Source of the DNA: an uncultured Aquimarina sp.
Lineage (GTDB): Bacteria > Bacteroidota > Bacteroidia > Flavobacteriales > Flavobacteriaceae
Assembly: GCA_947498705.1 (NCBI GenBank)
Contig: CANMLW010000004.1
Coordinates: forward strand, 186,001 to 250,000
DNA: 64,000 nt
Reading direction: 5' to 3'
The translations under genes and the position numbers were made by a program. Below the pieces are notes generated by a model. The model was given only the letters and a program-made list of their open reading frames with translations. It ran no database searches and was not told the DNA's origin. Below, piece by piece: positions 48,005-56,225 of the stretch (its first letter is position 1; each line of letters begins with the position of its first letter).

Positions 48005-49252
48005 ATGGCAAAAGAAGTAACAATTATAGGAGGCGGAATCATTGGTTTGAGTTCTGCATATTACCTACAAAAAGAGGGACACAACGTAACCGTTGTTGAT
48101 AAATCTGATATTACAAAAGGAGCATCTTTTGTGAATGCCGGATATATCACACCAAGCCACTTTATTCCTTTAGCGGCTCCGGGAATGATTACCAAAGGAA
48201 TTAAATGGATGTTTAATTCTTCTAGTCCGTTTTATGTAAAACCAAGATTAGATAAAGATTTTATAAAATGGTCATGGGCCTTTAAAAAATCATCTTCAAA
48301 AGCCAAAGTAGAAAAGGCAATTCCGGTTATAAAAGACATTAATCTTTTAGGAAGAGCTTTGTATGAAGATCTAAAAGAATCGAATGAATTTGATTTTCAT
48401 TATGAGCGCAAAGGATTGCTTATGATGTATCAAACAGAAAAAGCAGGCGAAGAAGAATGGAAAGTAGGGCAACGCGGTATTGTAGAAGGTCTTAATGTAA
48501 CCAACCTATCGAGAGAGGAAGTTAAAAAATACGAACCTAATATTGACCTCAATATCAAAGGAGCTGTATATTATGACTCTGATGCTCATATGACTCCTCA
48601 TGAATTTATGAAGGATATGATGGCATATCTTAAATCGAAAGGAGTTACATTTTACACCAACGAAGAAGTAACAGATATCTCTATTTCTAATCAAAATATT
48701 AGTGATGTACAAACTGCAAATAGAACTATAAAAGCCGACGAAGTAGTTATTGCCGCTGGTTCCTGGAGTCCTTTATTAACTAAAAAATTAGGCGTTAATG
48801 TACCTGTACAAGCAGGTAAAGGATATCGAATTAATGTTGACAGACCTACAGGAATTGAAACTCCTGCCATTCTATTAGAAGCTAAAGTTGCTGTTACACC
48901 TATGAATGGATTTACCCGATTTGCAGGAACTATGGAGATTGGTGGTATCAATCACAATATCAACCCAGCTCGTGTAAATGCTATTGCCAATGCTGCAAAA
49001 TCTTACTACAATGGTTTAGAAATTAAACAACCTGAAATAGAAAACGCAGATTGTGGCCTTAGACCTTGTTCACCAGATGGGTTGCCATACATTGGTAGAA
49101 CCAAAAAATACAAAAACCTAACTATTGCCACAGGTCATGCTATGATGGGATGGAGTTTAGGTCCTGTAACAGGTAAATTAGTTTCAGAAGTTGTTTCTGA
49201 CAAAAAAACATCATTAAACCTTAATCCATTTAATCCAGATAGGACATTCTAA
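48005..49252 (+). CDS. FAD-dependent D-amino-acid (D-hydroxyproline) dehydrogenase
   Basis: A 415-residue DadA-type flavoprotein. The dinucleotide motif VTIIGGGIIGLSSAYYLQKE is at the N-terminus. The middle holds the FAD/substrate domain (YYDSDAHMTPHEFMKDMMAY), and the C-terminus has DCGLRPCSPDGLPYIGRT and ATGHAMMGWSLGPVTGKLVS. It oxidises cis-4-hydroxy-D-proline to pyrroline-4-hydroxy-2-carboxylate, probably feeding electrons to the membrane. It is tightly packed in the operon, 5 nt after the epimerase and 1 nt before the M24 peptidase. Confidence 0.92.
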   Translation: MAKEVTIIGGGIIGLSSAYYLQKEGHNVTVVDKSDITKGASFVNAGYITPSHFIPLAAPGMITKGIKWMFNSSSPFYVKPRLDKDFIKWSWAFKKSSSKAKVEKAIPVIKDINLLGRALYEDLKESNEFDFHYERKGLLMMYQTEKAGEEEWKVGQRGIVEGLNVTNLSREEVKKYEPNIDLNIKGAVYYDSDAHMTPHEFMKDMMAYLKSKGVTFYTNEEVTDISISNQNISDVQTANRTIKADEVVIAAGSWSPLLTKKLGVNVPVQAGKGYRINVDRPTGIETPAILLEAKVAVTPMNGFTRFAGTMEIGGINHNINPARVNAIANAAKSYYNGLEIKQPEIENADCGLRPCSPDGLPYIGRTKKYKNLTIATGHAMMGWSLGPVTGKLVSEVVSDKKTSLNLNPFNPDRTF

Positions 49253-49253
49253 T

Positions 49254-50567
49254 ATGCGTTATGATCCCATACCCAATACGCTGTTTATAGCAAACAGAAG
49301 TAACTTCTCTTCTAAAATGAAAGAGAACACAATAGCCATTCTTACATCTAATGACATAAAACATACCAATGCAGATGATGTAATGGGCTTTGCACAAAAC
49401 AATGATTTGTTTTATTTATCGGGAATAGATCAAGAGGATACCATTTTAGTGCTTTATCCACATGCATTTAAACCCGAAAACAGAGAAATTCTGTTTATAA
49501 AAGAAACCAATGAGCATATAAAAATATGGGATGGTGAAAAGTTAACCAAAGAACAAGCACATCGAATTTCTGGGGTTAAACGAATCGAATGGGTACATGA
49601 CTTTGAAAAAGTACTACAACTTATGGCATTCGAAGCAGATGGGTTTTACCTAGGACATAATGAACACATCAAAAGAGTTACCAACTTGCAACAAACACAA
49701 CAAGACAGAATGATTCATTGGTGTAAAGAAAAGTACCCTTTACACCAATACCATAGGGTTGCAAAAATAACTCGAGTGTTACGCCCTGTTAAGTCTGACC
49801 AAGAAGTTAAACTTGTTCAAAAAGCAGCGGATATTAGTGTTGAAGGGTTTCATAGAGTATTAAAAACTGTAAAACCTAACTGTAAAGAATATGAGTTAGA
49901 AGCAGAGCTCACCTATACATTGGTTAAAAATGGAGGTACCCGGCACGCTTTTAAACCCATTGTAGCATCGGGAAAAAATGCTTGTGCCCTACATTATAAT
50001 ACAAACGATAATGTTTGTAAAGATGGGGACATGATTTTATTGGATTTTGGAGTCTGTTATGCCAATTATAATAGTGATACAACTCGTTGCATCCCAGTAA
50101 ACGGAAAATTTTCTGATAGACAAAGAGCAATTTATTCAGCGGTATTACATTGCTTAAAAGAAGGTAGTAAGCTTTTAAAACCTGGAGTACATTTTACAGA
50201 GTATGAGAAGCAAATGGCTACATTGGTAGAAGAGCAACTCATCAAACTTGGATTATTAAAGGCTTCTGATGTAGCGACTCAAAATCCTGACCAACCTTTG
50301 TATAAAAAATATTTTATGCACGGCACGGCCCATCACCTTGGGTTAGATGTGCATGATGTCGGGCTTTACAGAACTATTGAAGCTGGCATGGTACTCACCT
50401 GCGAACCTGGAATTTACATCCCAGAAGAAGGCATAGGATGTCGCTTAGAAAATGACTATCTAATTACCAAAACAGGAAACATAAATCTAACACATGCAAT
50501 GCCCATCGAAATAGATGAAATTGAAACACTAATGGAGGCATCGCATTATATACAAAAAACATCATGA
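49254..50567 (+). CDS. M24B aminopeptidase P family protein
   Basis: A 437-residue Xaa-Pro aminopeptidase with an N-terminal creatinase-like domain (IANRSNFSSKMKENTIAILT) and a complete pita-bread catalytic domain. The metal ligands are the Asp pair in LLDFGVCYANYNSDTTR, His in HGTAHHLGLDVHD, Glu in LTCEPGIYI and Glu in CRLENDYLI. It removes N-terminal residues before proline (or hydroxyproline), in the cytoplasm since no signal peptide is seen. It overlaps the next M24 gene by 4 nt (ATGA). Confidence 0.92.
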   Translation: MRYDPIPNTLFIANRSNFSSKMKENTIAILTSNDIKHTNADDVMGFAQNNDLFYLSGIDQEDTILVLYPHAFKPENREILFIKETNEHIKIWDGEKLTKEQAHRISGVKRIEWVHDFEKVLQLMAFEADGFYLGHNEHIKRVTNLQQTQQDRMIHWCKEKYPLHQYHRVAKITRVLRPVKSDQEVKLVQKAADISVEGFHRVLKTVKPNCKEYELEAELTYTLVKNGGTRHAFKPIVASGKNACALHYNTNDNVCKDGDMILLDFGVCYANYNSDTTRCIPVNGKFSDRQRAIYSAVLHCLKEGSKLLKPGVHFTEYEKQMATLVEEQLIKLGLLKASDVATQNPDQPLYKKYFMHGTAHHLGLDVHDVGLYRTIEAGMVLTCEPGIYIPEEGIGCRLENDYLITKTGNINLTHAMPIEIDEIETLMEASHYIQKTS

Positions 50568-51799
50568 ATACATTAGGAATAGGTGGTTCTACCATCGAGA
50601 AAGAATTAAATGCTATACAACCAAAAGCTCATCTTGCAAAACCAATCGAAAAAGAAGAATTCGAAGCAAGAGTAAGTAAGGCTTGTAAGCTTATGAAAGA
50701 GCAAAATATCCCTGCCGTTTATCTTCATGCAGGTACTAACTTGTACTACTTTACAGGAACACGATGGAACTCTAGCGAAAGAATGGTAGGTGCGTTATTA
50801 TTTCCTGACGGAGAAGTGCATTATATTGGCCCACGATTTGAAGAAGGTACTATTTTAGATTTTATGCTTATAGAAGGGCCTGTACACTGTTGGGAGGAGC
50901 ATGAAAGTCCATTTACTTTATTTGTTGACATCCTTAAAAAGAAGAATGTTACTAACGGCAACATCGCCATGGACGAAGCCACTCCTTTCTTTATTATAGA
51001 TGGTATCTTGAAAGTGCAAACTTCTTATCAATTGATAAATGCCAAGCCAATAACTGCAGGATGCAGAATGATCAAATCCAAAGCAGAAATTGCTATCATG
51101 CAAGTCGCTATGGATATTACTATGGAGGTGCAAAAGGCGGCCGCAAGAATCTTACGCCCAGGCATTAGTTCTAAAGAGGTTACAGACTTTATCCATGAAG
51201 CTCATAAAAGGTATGGTGCAACAGCTGGATCTTATTTTTGTATTGTATTATTTGGAGTAGATTCTTCTTTTCCTCACGGTGTAAAAACACCAAAAAATCT
51301 AGAGGAAAATGAAATTGTATTGATTGATACAGGGTGCGTATTACACGACTATATTTCTGATATTACCCGTACCTATGTCTATGGAGAAATAAATGATCTG
51401 CAAAGAAAAATATGGAATCTTGAAAAAGAGACACAACGTGCTGCTTTTGAAGCTGCTCAATTAGGAAAACCTTGTGCTGTAATTGACAATGCTTCTAGAA
51501 AAACATTAGAAGCTAATGGACTAGGACCAGATTATGAATTACCAGGTCTACCACATCGTACCGGACACGGAATTGGATTAGACATTCATGAATGGCCATA
51601 TATAGCCAGACACGAGGATGCGGTTCTTACATCAGGAATGTGTTTTAGTAATGAGCCAATGATATGTGTACCTGATGAATTTGGAATTCGATTAGAAGAT
51701 CATATTTATATGACAGAAGAAGGGCCAAAATGGTTTACAGAACCAGCTCATTCTATCGAAGACCCTTTTGGTGTAGGTGTAAAAATAGCAACTGAATAG
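50564..51799 (+). CDS. M24-family Xaa-Pro dipeptidase/aminopeptidase
   Basis: A 411-residue second M24 enzyme. The ligands are the Asp pair in LIDTGCVLHDYISDITRTY, His in HRTGHGIGLDIHEW, Glu in FSNEPMICV and Glu in IRLEDHIYM. Its N-terminal domain (YLHAGTNLYYFTGTRWNSSE) is of the prolidase-like type and differs from that of the neighbour. The two M24 enzymes probably split different proline-containing peptides. It is the last gene of the operon and is followed by a strong terminator. Confidence 0.92.
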   Translation: MNTLGIGGSTIEKELNAIQPKAHLAKPIEKEEFEARVSKACKLMKEQNIPAVYLHAGTNLYYFTGTRWNSSERMVGALLFPDGEVHYIGPRFEEGTILDFMLIEGPVHCWEEHESPFTLFVDILKKKNVTNGNIAMDEATPFFIIDGILKVQTSYQLINAKPITAGCRMIKSKAEIAIMQVAMDITMEVQKAAARILRPGISSKEVTDFIHEAHKRYGATAGSYFCIVLFGVDSSFPHGVKTPKNLEENEIVLIDTGCVLHDYISDITRTYVYGEINDLQRKIWNLEKETQRAAFEAAQLGKPCAVIDNASRKTLEANGLGPDYELPGLPHRTGHGIGLDIHEWPYIARHEDAVLTSGMCFSNEPMICVPDEFGIRLEDHIYMTEEGPKWFTEPAHSIEDPFGVGVKIATE

Positions 51800-52148
51800 C
51801 CAAAACATAAACTAAAGAACAAATTACTCCGCTCTATTGTAAAAATAAAGCGGAGTTTTTTTTATATAAAAAAATCTAAGGAATAGCTACACCTTTCTAC
51901 ACAAAAGGCTTTATGATACCAGCATCTTCACGAAAAGAATACCGTTCTCACCAAAGCACCCAACACTTTTTATATCAACACTTTATACCCCCAACTAGTT
52001 TTTAAACAATAACTATTTTTTAAAATTGATCTTCAAAATTCATGTTTTGGTAAACATTCGTTTATAAAACAAAAACACTCATATTTCATAAAAAGAATAG
52101 TTTTGGCCGACCCCCCCACTAATTTTAACCTGTTAAATTTTAATTATT
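51800..52148. other. 349-nt spacer after the hydroxyproline operon
   Basis: It contains the terminator listed separately, then AT-rich sequence with a C7 run (near 52110). No gene is seen. The promoter of the following lipoprotein gene must lie here, but no -7 box stands out. Confidence 0.5.
51826..51863 (+). terminator. Terminator of the hydroxyproline operon
   Basis: The stem ACTCCGCT (51826-51833) / AGCGGAGT (51849-51856) is followed by eight T residues, 27 nt after the stop of the second M24 gene. Confidence 0.9.
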
Positions 52149-53762
52149 ATGAAAAAAATCAAAACTTTGGTTTTGGCTTGCACACTAGTTTTATTTTCAT
52201 CGTGTCATGATGAATCATTTGAAAACAGTTCTCAGAACATCGTAGTAGAAAACTCATTAAATCACTATTTACCAAAAGGTTTTAAGGGAGTATCTACGAA
52301 TGACATTACTCTTGAACAAATCAAAAACAAAGAAGTAACTGAAAAAGCAGTAATTATCTCTTCCAAAAATGAGGTGGTTGACGATTTTAAATTAGAATTA
52401 TTAAAAGAAGCGACATTAAACAATGTACCTATACTTATAGAAGGAGATGCCAACAAGTTAAAAAGTATCACCTCTGTCACAGGTATTGATCCCAGAGAAG
52501 CAGGTTTTTTCTTTATCTATCATAAAGAAAATGAAGGAGTTTCTAGTGAGTTTTTCCCATTAATAACTAATACACAGATAGAAGAAGTTGTTGAAAAAAT
52601 GGACTTAGATACTATTGAGGTTTCTCCCGAGGTAAAAGAAGAAATCAATACACACTTAAGAGCACAAAATTATTCAGAAGAGCAAATTAGCAAGGAATGG
52701 AAAGAATTTGATCTACTGGTAGCTGCATCAAAAAAAAATAAAGCCAACCAAACCAACAAAAAAAAATCTTTAAAAAAGAACTCTCAAGTTATTTCATGGG
52801 AAGAAGATGCTTCAGCCATTATTAAAGATGACCTCTTAAACAAAAGGCACAAAAACACCAATAGTATTAGCTCTAAATCCAATACCCCAGATGTAACTAA
52901 ATACGCTTATAGATCGGGATATTTTCATTTAAGAGATACCCGTTTAGGTCATAACTCCAGTATTAATTATAGAGTTAAGTGGTCTTTAGCAAGAGGTACT
53001 TACCCTGGAAGTTCTGAAGAAAGAATTTTTATAAGTAGCGAATTTGTTCCTAATCCGGGTGTACGAGTAATTGCTAAAAACGGATGGGGAAGAGGCAACT
53101 CTCCATTTTGCACTTTCACTGATAAGATAGAAAACTTACTAGACCTATTCAAAATAGCAATCACCATTCCTAATGAGTTCTCGTATGACGGTTTTGGCCC
53201 TATTGCAGGCAGTGTAGGTAGCGGTTCATACTCCTCTTCTTTAAATGCTTCGATAAAAATCAAACCCTTAAAGCACCAAGAACTAATAGAGTTTTCGTTT
53301 GGATATTCAACATCATATTCTTACTCTATGCCTTCTTTTTATTTTACAAATCAAACGCAAACCGGCCATAGAAAAAATATGTTTTGGCAATGGACACCGG
53401 GCAATGTAGTTAAAGGAGCATTTGAAGGTGGAAAAGGATTATTAAGACGTTATGTTCATTCTATTGATGCCAAAAATAATTTATTTGTTAGAACACACGA
53501 AGCCCCTGTGCCAATGCGACAAACTAATGCCATACAAACACATCAGTTAGTATCTGCGCCTAAATCAAGTTTAAGGTTGGATGGTAACGGTCTTCTTAGT
53601 ACTCCTTTTGAATGGGAAACAGAAGCTCGTATTATAGAAGTTAATGCTATTGTAAAGCTTGTTATACTTTGCATATCTGGAGTACCTGAAATAGAAAGCA
53701 CTAAATACAAAGGTTTATACGATACTAAACAAATTAATTTTGATATAAAAAGTCTAGATTAA
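52149..53762 (+). CDS. Lipoprotein of unknown function, beta-rich C-terminal half
   Basis: A 537-residue protein with a lipobox (VLFSSC, Cys19). Residues 40-200 form a mixed alpha/beta domain (NNVPILIEGDANKLKSITSV; AGFFFIYHKENEGVSSEFFP), and residues 195-215 are a Lys/Asn linker. Residues ~250-530 are beta-rich, with alternating Ser/Tyr strands (EFSFGYSTSYSYSMPSF) and an aromatic MFWQWTPGN. The order of parts faintly recalls leukocidin/cytolysin-type pore-formers, but this is a low-confidence impression. It stands alone between the hydroxyproline operon and a palindromic repeat. No partner is evident. Confidence 0.6.
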   Translation: MKKIKTLVLACTLVLFSSCHDESFENSSQNIVVENSLNHYLPKGFKGVSTNDITLEQIKNKEVTEKAVIISSKNEVVDDFKLELLKEATLNNVPILIEGDANKLKSITSVTGIDPREAGFFFIYHKENEGVSSEFFPLITNTQIEEVVEKMDLDTIEVSPEVKEEINTHLRAQNYSEEQISKEWKEFDLLVAASKKNKANQTNKKKSLKKNSQVISWEEDASAIIKDDLLNKRHKNTNSISSKSNTPDVTKYAYRSGYFHLRDTRLGHNSSINYRVKWSLARGTYPGSSEERIFISSEFVPNPGVRVIAKNGWGRGNSPFCTFTDKIENLLDLFKIAITIPNEFSYDGFGPIAGSVGSGSYSSSLNASIKIKPLKHQELIEFSFGYSTSYSYSMPSFYFTNQTQTGHRKNMFWQWTPGNVVKGAFEGGKGLLRRYVHSIDAKNNLFVRTHEAPVPMRQTNAIQTHQLVSAPKSSLRLDGNGLLSTPFEWETEARIIEVNAIVKLVILCISGVPEIESTKYKGLYDTKQINFDIKSLD

Positions 53763-53786
53763 ACTTACCAAACCTTTTAGAGACAT

Positions 53787-53949
53787 TGAACTGGTTTAAA
53801 CTTTTTTCAATTCGCTATAAAAATGCCCTTTTTTATCCAATTTTCATATTTTTCTTACTTCGTAGCGCTGCTATGAAGTGCAAAAAACATTTCAATTGAC
53901 CAAAAAATCATCATTTTTCGCATGAATCAAAAAAGTTTAAACCAGTTCA
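53787..53949. repeat. MITE-like palindromic element with perfect 21-bp ends
   Basis: The ends 53787-53807 (TGAACTGGTTTAAACTTTTT plus T) and 53929-53949 are exact inverted repeats. A central imperfect palindrome (ACTTCGTAGC / GCTATGAAGT) lies near 53860-53880. No coding capacity. No clear target-site duplication. Confidence 0.75.
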
Positions 53950-54003
53950 TTATAATAATAATTCATACTAAAAGAAGTTATCAGCATATTTAATTAATAA
54001 TAA

Positions 54004-54051
54004 AACAACTATCGATTGATATGAACAAATTTCTATCGATAGTTGTTTTTT
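54004..54051 (-). terminator. Terminator after the hydroxyproline dehydratase gene
   Basis: The stem AACAACTATCGAT / ATCGATAGTTGTT, with A and T runs outside, lies 19 nt beyond the stop of the minus-strand dehydratase gene. It can work in both directions. Confidence 0.75.
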
Positions 54052-54069
54052 AGTACAATTTAAGGATTG

Positions 54070-55134
54070 TTACCTAAGCATAAACCCATCTTTCATAGGG
54101 TCATCAGGATCTATCACAAAAGTATGTTGTCCTGTGATATGTGCGGTTCCCTCTACTTGTGGGATCACTGCTCTAAAAGGTCCATAATCTTCTTCTGATA
54201 CTACAGATCCTTTAAAAACAGAATTGGTGATACTTTCAATAGTCATGGTTTTCCCAAAGTCGATCTCACCTCTTTTTTTATGAATTGCCATACGACCAGA
54301 AACTCCAGATCCTGTAGGACTTCGATCTACCTCTCCTTCTGCAAAAACACATACATTTCGACTATCGATTCCTTCATGTAATGCTTCACCAATGAATATG
54401 GTTCCGTATAAAAAACTAAGATCTTCTTCAAAAGGATGTATAATTTCGTTATCAACCTTTATAATCTCTTGTTTAATATTCATGCCCGCTGTGATCAACT
54501 TCCTGTATGAACCTGGTGTAAGGTCAAAATCAAAATTATTTTTCGACATATCTATATACGCATAAAAAGCACCTCCATACGCCAAATCATAAACCACCTC
54601 TCCTATTCCCTCGACAATAACTTTTTTATCCAAAGCTACTACAAAACTGGGTACGCAATAAAAGCGTACTCCACTAACTTCATTATCATTTACATTTACA
54701 TAAGAAATTATACGACCACAAGGAGCATCTATTTTTATCATATTCTCTCCTTCAGAAAAATCGATCCAATTCATTTCTACGGCCAGGGTCGAGATTGCAA
54801 TGATCGCATGACCACACATAGTACTATATCCTTCATTATGCAAAAATATAACTCCAAAATCTCCATCATCGTCATTTGGCGGTAATAAAATACAACCGTA
54901 CATATCTGCATGACCTCTTGGCTCAAAGAGTAATGCTGTACGAAGATGATCATATCTCTCTTTACAATACCTTCTATAATCTAATACGGAATTGCCTTTT
55001 AGTAACGGAAAACCATCGATGATTACTCTTAACGGTTCTCCACCAGTATGCATATCAATAGTCCTAATTTGTAACCAATTTTCTTTTGGTTGAAACTTGG
55101 TGCGCTTAAGAATGTTTTGATATACTTTACTCAT
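54070..55134 (-). CDS. Trans-3-hydroxy-L-proline dehydratase (proline racemase family)
   Basis: A 354-residue family member. The first catalytic Cys is present (Cys107 in STMCGHAII), but the second is Thr274 (DRSPTGSGVSG); this Cys/Thr pair marks the dehydratases, which turn trans-3-hydroxy-L-proline into pyrroline-2-carboxylate. The frame opens at 55185, but the ATG at 55134 (MSKVYQNILK) gives an 8-nt overlap with the upstream gene (ATGAGTAA), which fits translational coupling. The product is the substrate of the reductase encoded just upstream. Confidence 0.9.
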   Translation of the reverse strand: MSKVYQNILKRTKFQPKENWLQIRTIDMHTGGEPLRVIIDGFPLLKGNSVLDYRRYCKERYDHLRTALLFEPRGHADMYGCILLPPNDDDGDFGVIFLHNEGYSTMCGHAIIAISTLAVEMNWIDFSEGENMIKIDAPCGRIISYVNVNDNEVSGVRFYCVPSFVVALDKKVIVEGIGEVVYDLAYGGAFYAYIDMSKNNFDFDLTPGSYRKLITAGMNIKQEIIKVDNEIIHPFEEDLSFLYGTIFIGEALHEGIDSRNVCVFAEGEVDRSPTGSGVSGRMAIHKKRGEIDFGKTMTIESITNSVFKGSVVSEEDYGPFRAVIPQVEGTAHITGQHTFVIDPDDPMKDGFMLR

Positions 55135-56086
55135 TTGTATATTTATTATAATAGTATGTTGCAGCTGCCAAATCTTCAAGGGCATGTCCTACCGACTTAA
55201 AAAATGTTATTTCTTTAGCATCCGTTCTTCCTTTTTTTACTCCAGAACACAATTCAAATAAATCTGCTTTAATATCTTCTTCTTTTAAAACTCCTTCTTT
55301 TAGGGGCAAAACAATATCTCCACTTTCTTTAAGCCCCCCTTGATACGTATCTATAAACACCGAAGACTTCTTTACACAATCATTATCAGCCTCTCTAGTA
55401 TCTTTTTTATAAGCTCCCACCAAGTCGAGATGTTGTCCTTCTTGCAAATACTCTCCAAAAACCAGCGGCGTTCTAGACAAAGTAGCACATGAAATAATAT
55501 CAACCTGTGTAATTTTTTCTTCTATTGTTTCTATTGGCTGAATGACAAAATCTTCACTTTCTAATTCTTCTGCAATCTTTCTGGCTTTTTCAAAATTTCT
55601 TCCCCAGATATAAACCTTCTTTATAGGACGTACACTTGCATGAGCTTTAATCAAATTTATAGAAAGTGCACCTGTACCAATCATCAATAAAGAAGAAGCA
55701 TCTGTTCTAGATAAGTACGAAGAAGCTAATGCTGATGCAGAAGCCGTTCGTTTGGCAGTTAAGCTTTTGGCCTCCATTATAGCTCTTATACTTCCTTTTA
55801 CTGCATCAAGATATAAATAAGTACCTTGAATCGACGGTAAGTCAAATTGTCCATTTTCTGGACTAACAGTTACAATTTTCACTCCTGCTTCCTGACCAGG
55901 GTTCCAAGCTGGCATTAGTAACAATGTCGAATCCTCTTTAACAACCGGGTTAGGGAAGTCATGATGATGCCGCATCGGAACCTGAGTAGAATTAGAAGAA
56001 AATTTATTTTTAAGTTCTGCAATGAGCTCAACAAAATTAGTATTGTTCTCTATATAGTCCGAGTCTATTTGTAGTATTTTATCCAT
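55127..56086 (-). CDS. Ornithine cyclodeaminase/mu-crystallin family, likely pyrroline-2-carboxylate reductase
   Basis: A 319-residue OCD/mu-crystallin-type NAD(P)-dependent enzyme. It has PMRHHHDFPNP near residue 40, LLLMPAWNPGQEAGVKIVTV, the cofactor motif LLMIGTGALSINLIKAH and LDLVGAYKKDTREADNDCVK. Paired with trans-3-hydroxyproline dehydratase, members of this family reduce delta1-pyrroline-2-carboxylate to L-proline, which is the best reading here. Its stop overlaps the start of the dehydratase gene by 8 nt. It is divergent from the S37 peptidase gene across a 139-nt spacer. Confidence 0.87.
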   Translation of the reverse strand: MDKILQIDSDYIENNTNFVELIAELKNKFSSNSTQVPMRHHHDFPNPVVKEDSTLLLMPAWNPGQEAGVKIVTVSPENGQFDLPSIQGTYLYLDAVKGSIRAIMEAKSLTAKRTASASALASSYLSRTDASSLLMIGTGALSINLIKAHASVRPIKKVYIWGRNFEKARKIAEELESEDFVIQPIETIEEKITQVDIISCATLSRTPLVFGEYLQEGQHLDLVGAYKKDTREADNDCVKKSSVFIDTYQGGLKESGDIVLPLKEGVLKEEDIKADLFELCSGVKKGRTDAKEITFFKSVGHALEDLAAATYYYNKYTNE

Positions 56087-56147
56087 AGGATAAAAGTAAT
56101 CAAATCTAATTTTTCAATACAATTTCACATTCCTTTGGGTCAAAATC

Positions 56148-56176
56148 ATATCACATATAGATAATATAATATCACC
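56148..56176. promoter_or_regulatory. Direct ATATCAC repeats, possible AraC-type operator
   Basis: ATATCACA (56148-56155) and ATATCACC (56169-56176) are repeated in the same orientation with 21-bp spacing (two helix turns), in the divergent spacer between the reductase and S37 peptidase genes. The layout suits an AraC-family dimer such as the one encoded at 57852-58697. This is inference. Confidence 0.3.
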
Positions 56177-56225
56177 TAATAAAAGTGTCTTAAACTACCT
56201 TAGGAGCATTAAAAATTTATATGCA

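Larger units (their letters stand above)
53763..54069. other. 307-nt spacer between convergent genes, mostly repeat
   Basis: It is filled by the 163-bp palindromic element (53787-53949) and a terminator for the minus-strand gene (54004-54051). No gene is present. Confidence 0.6.
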
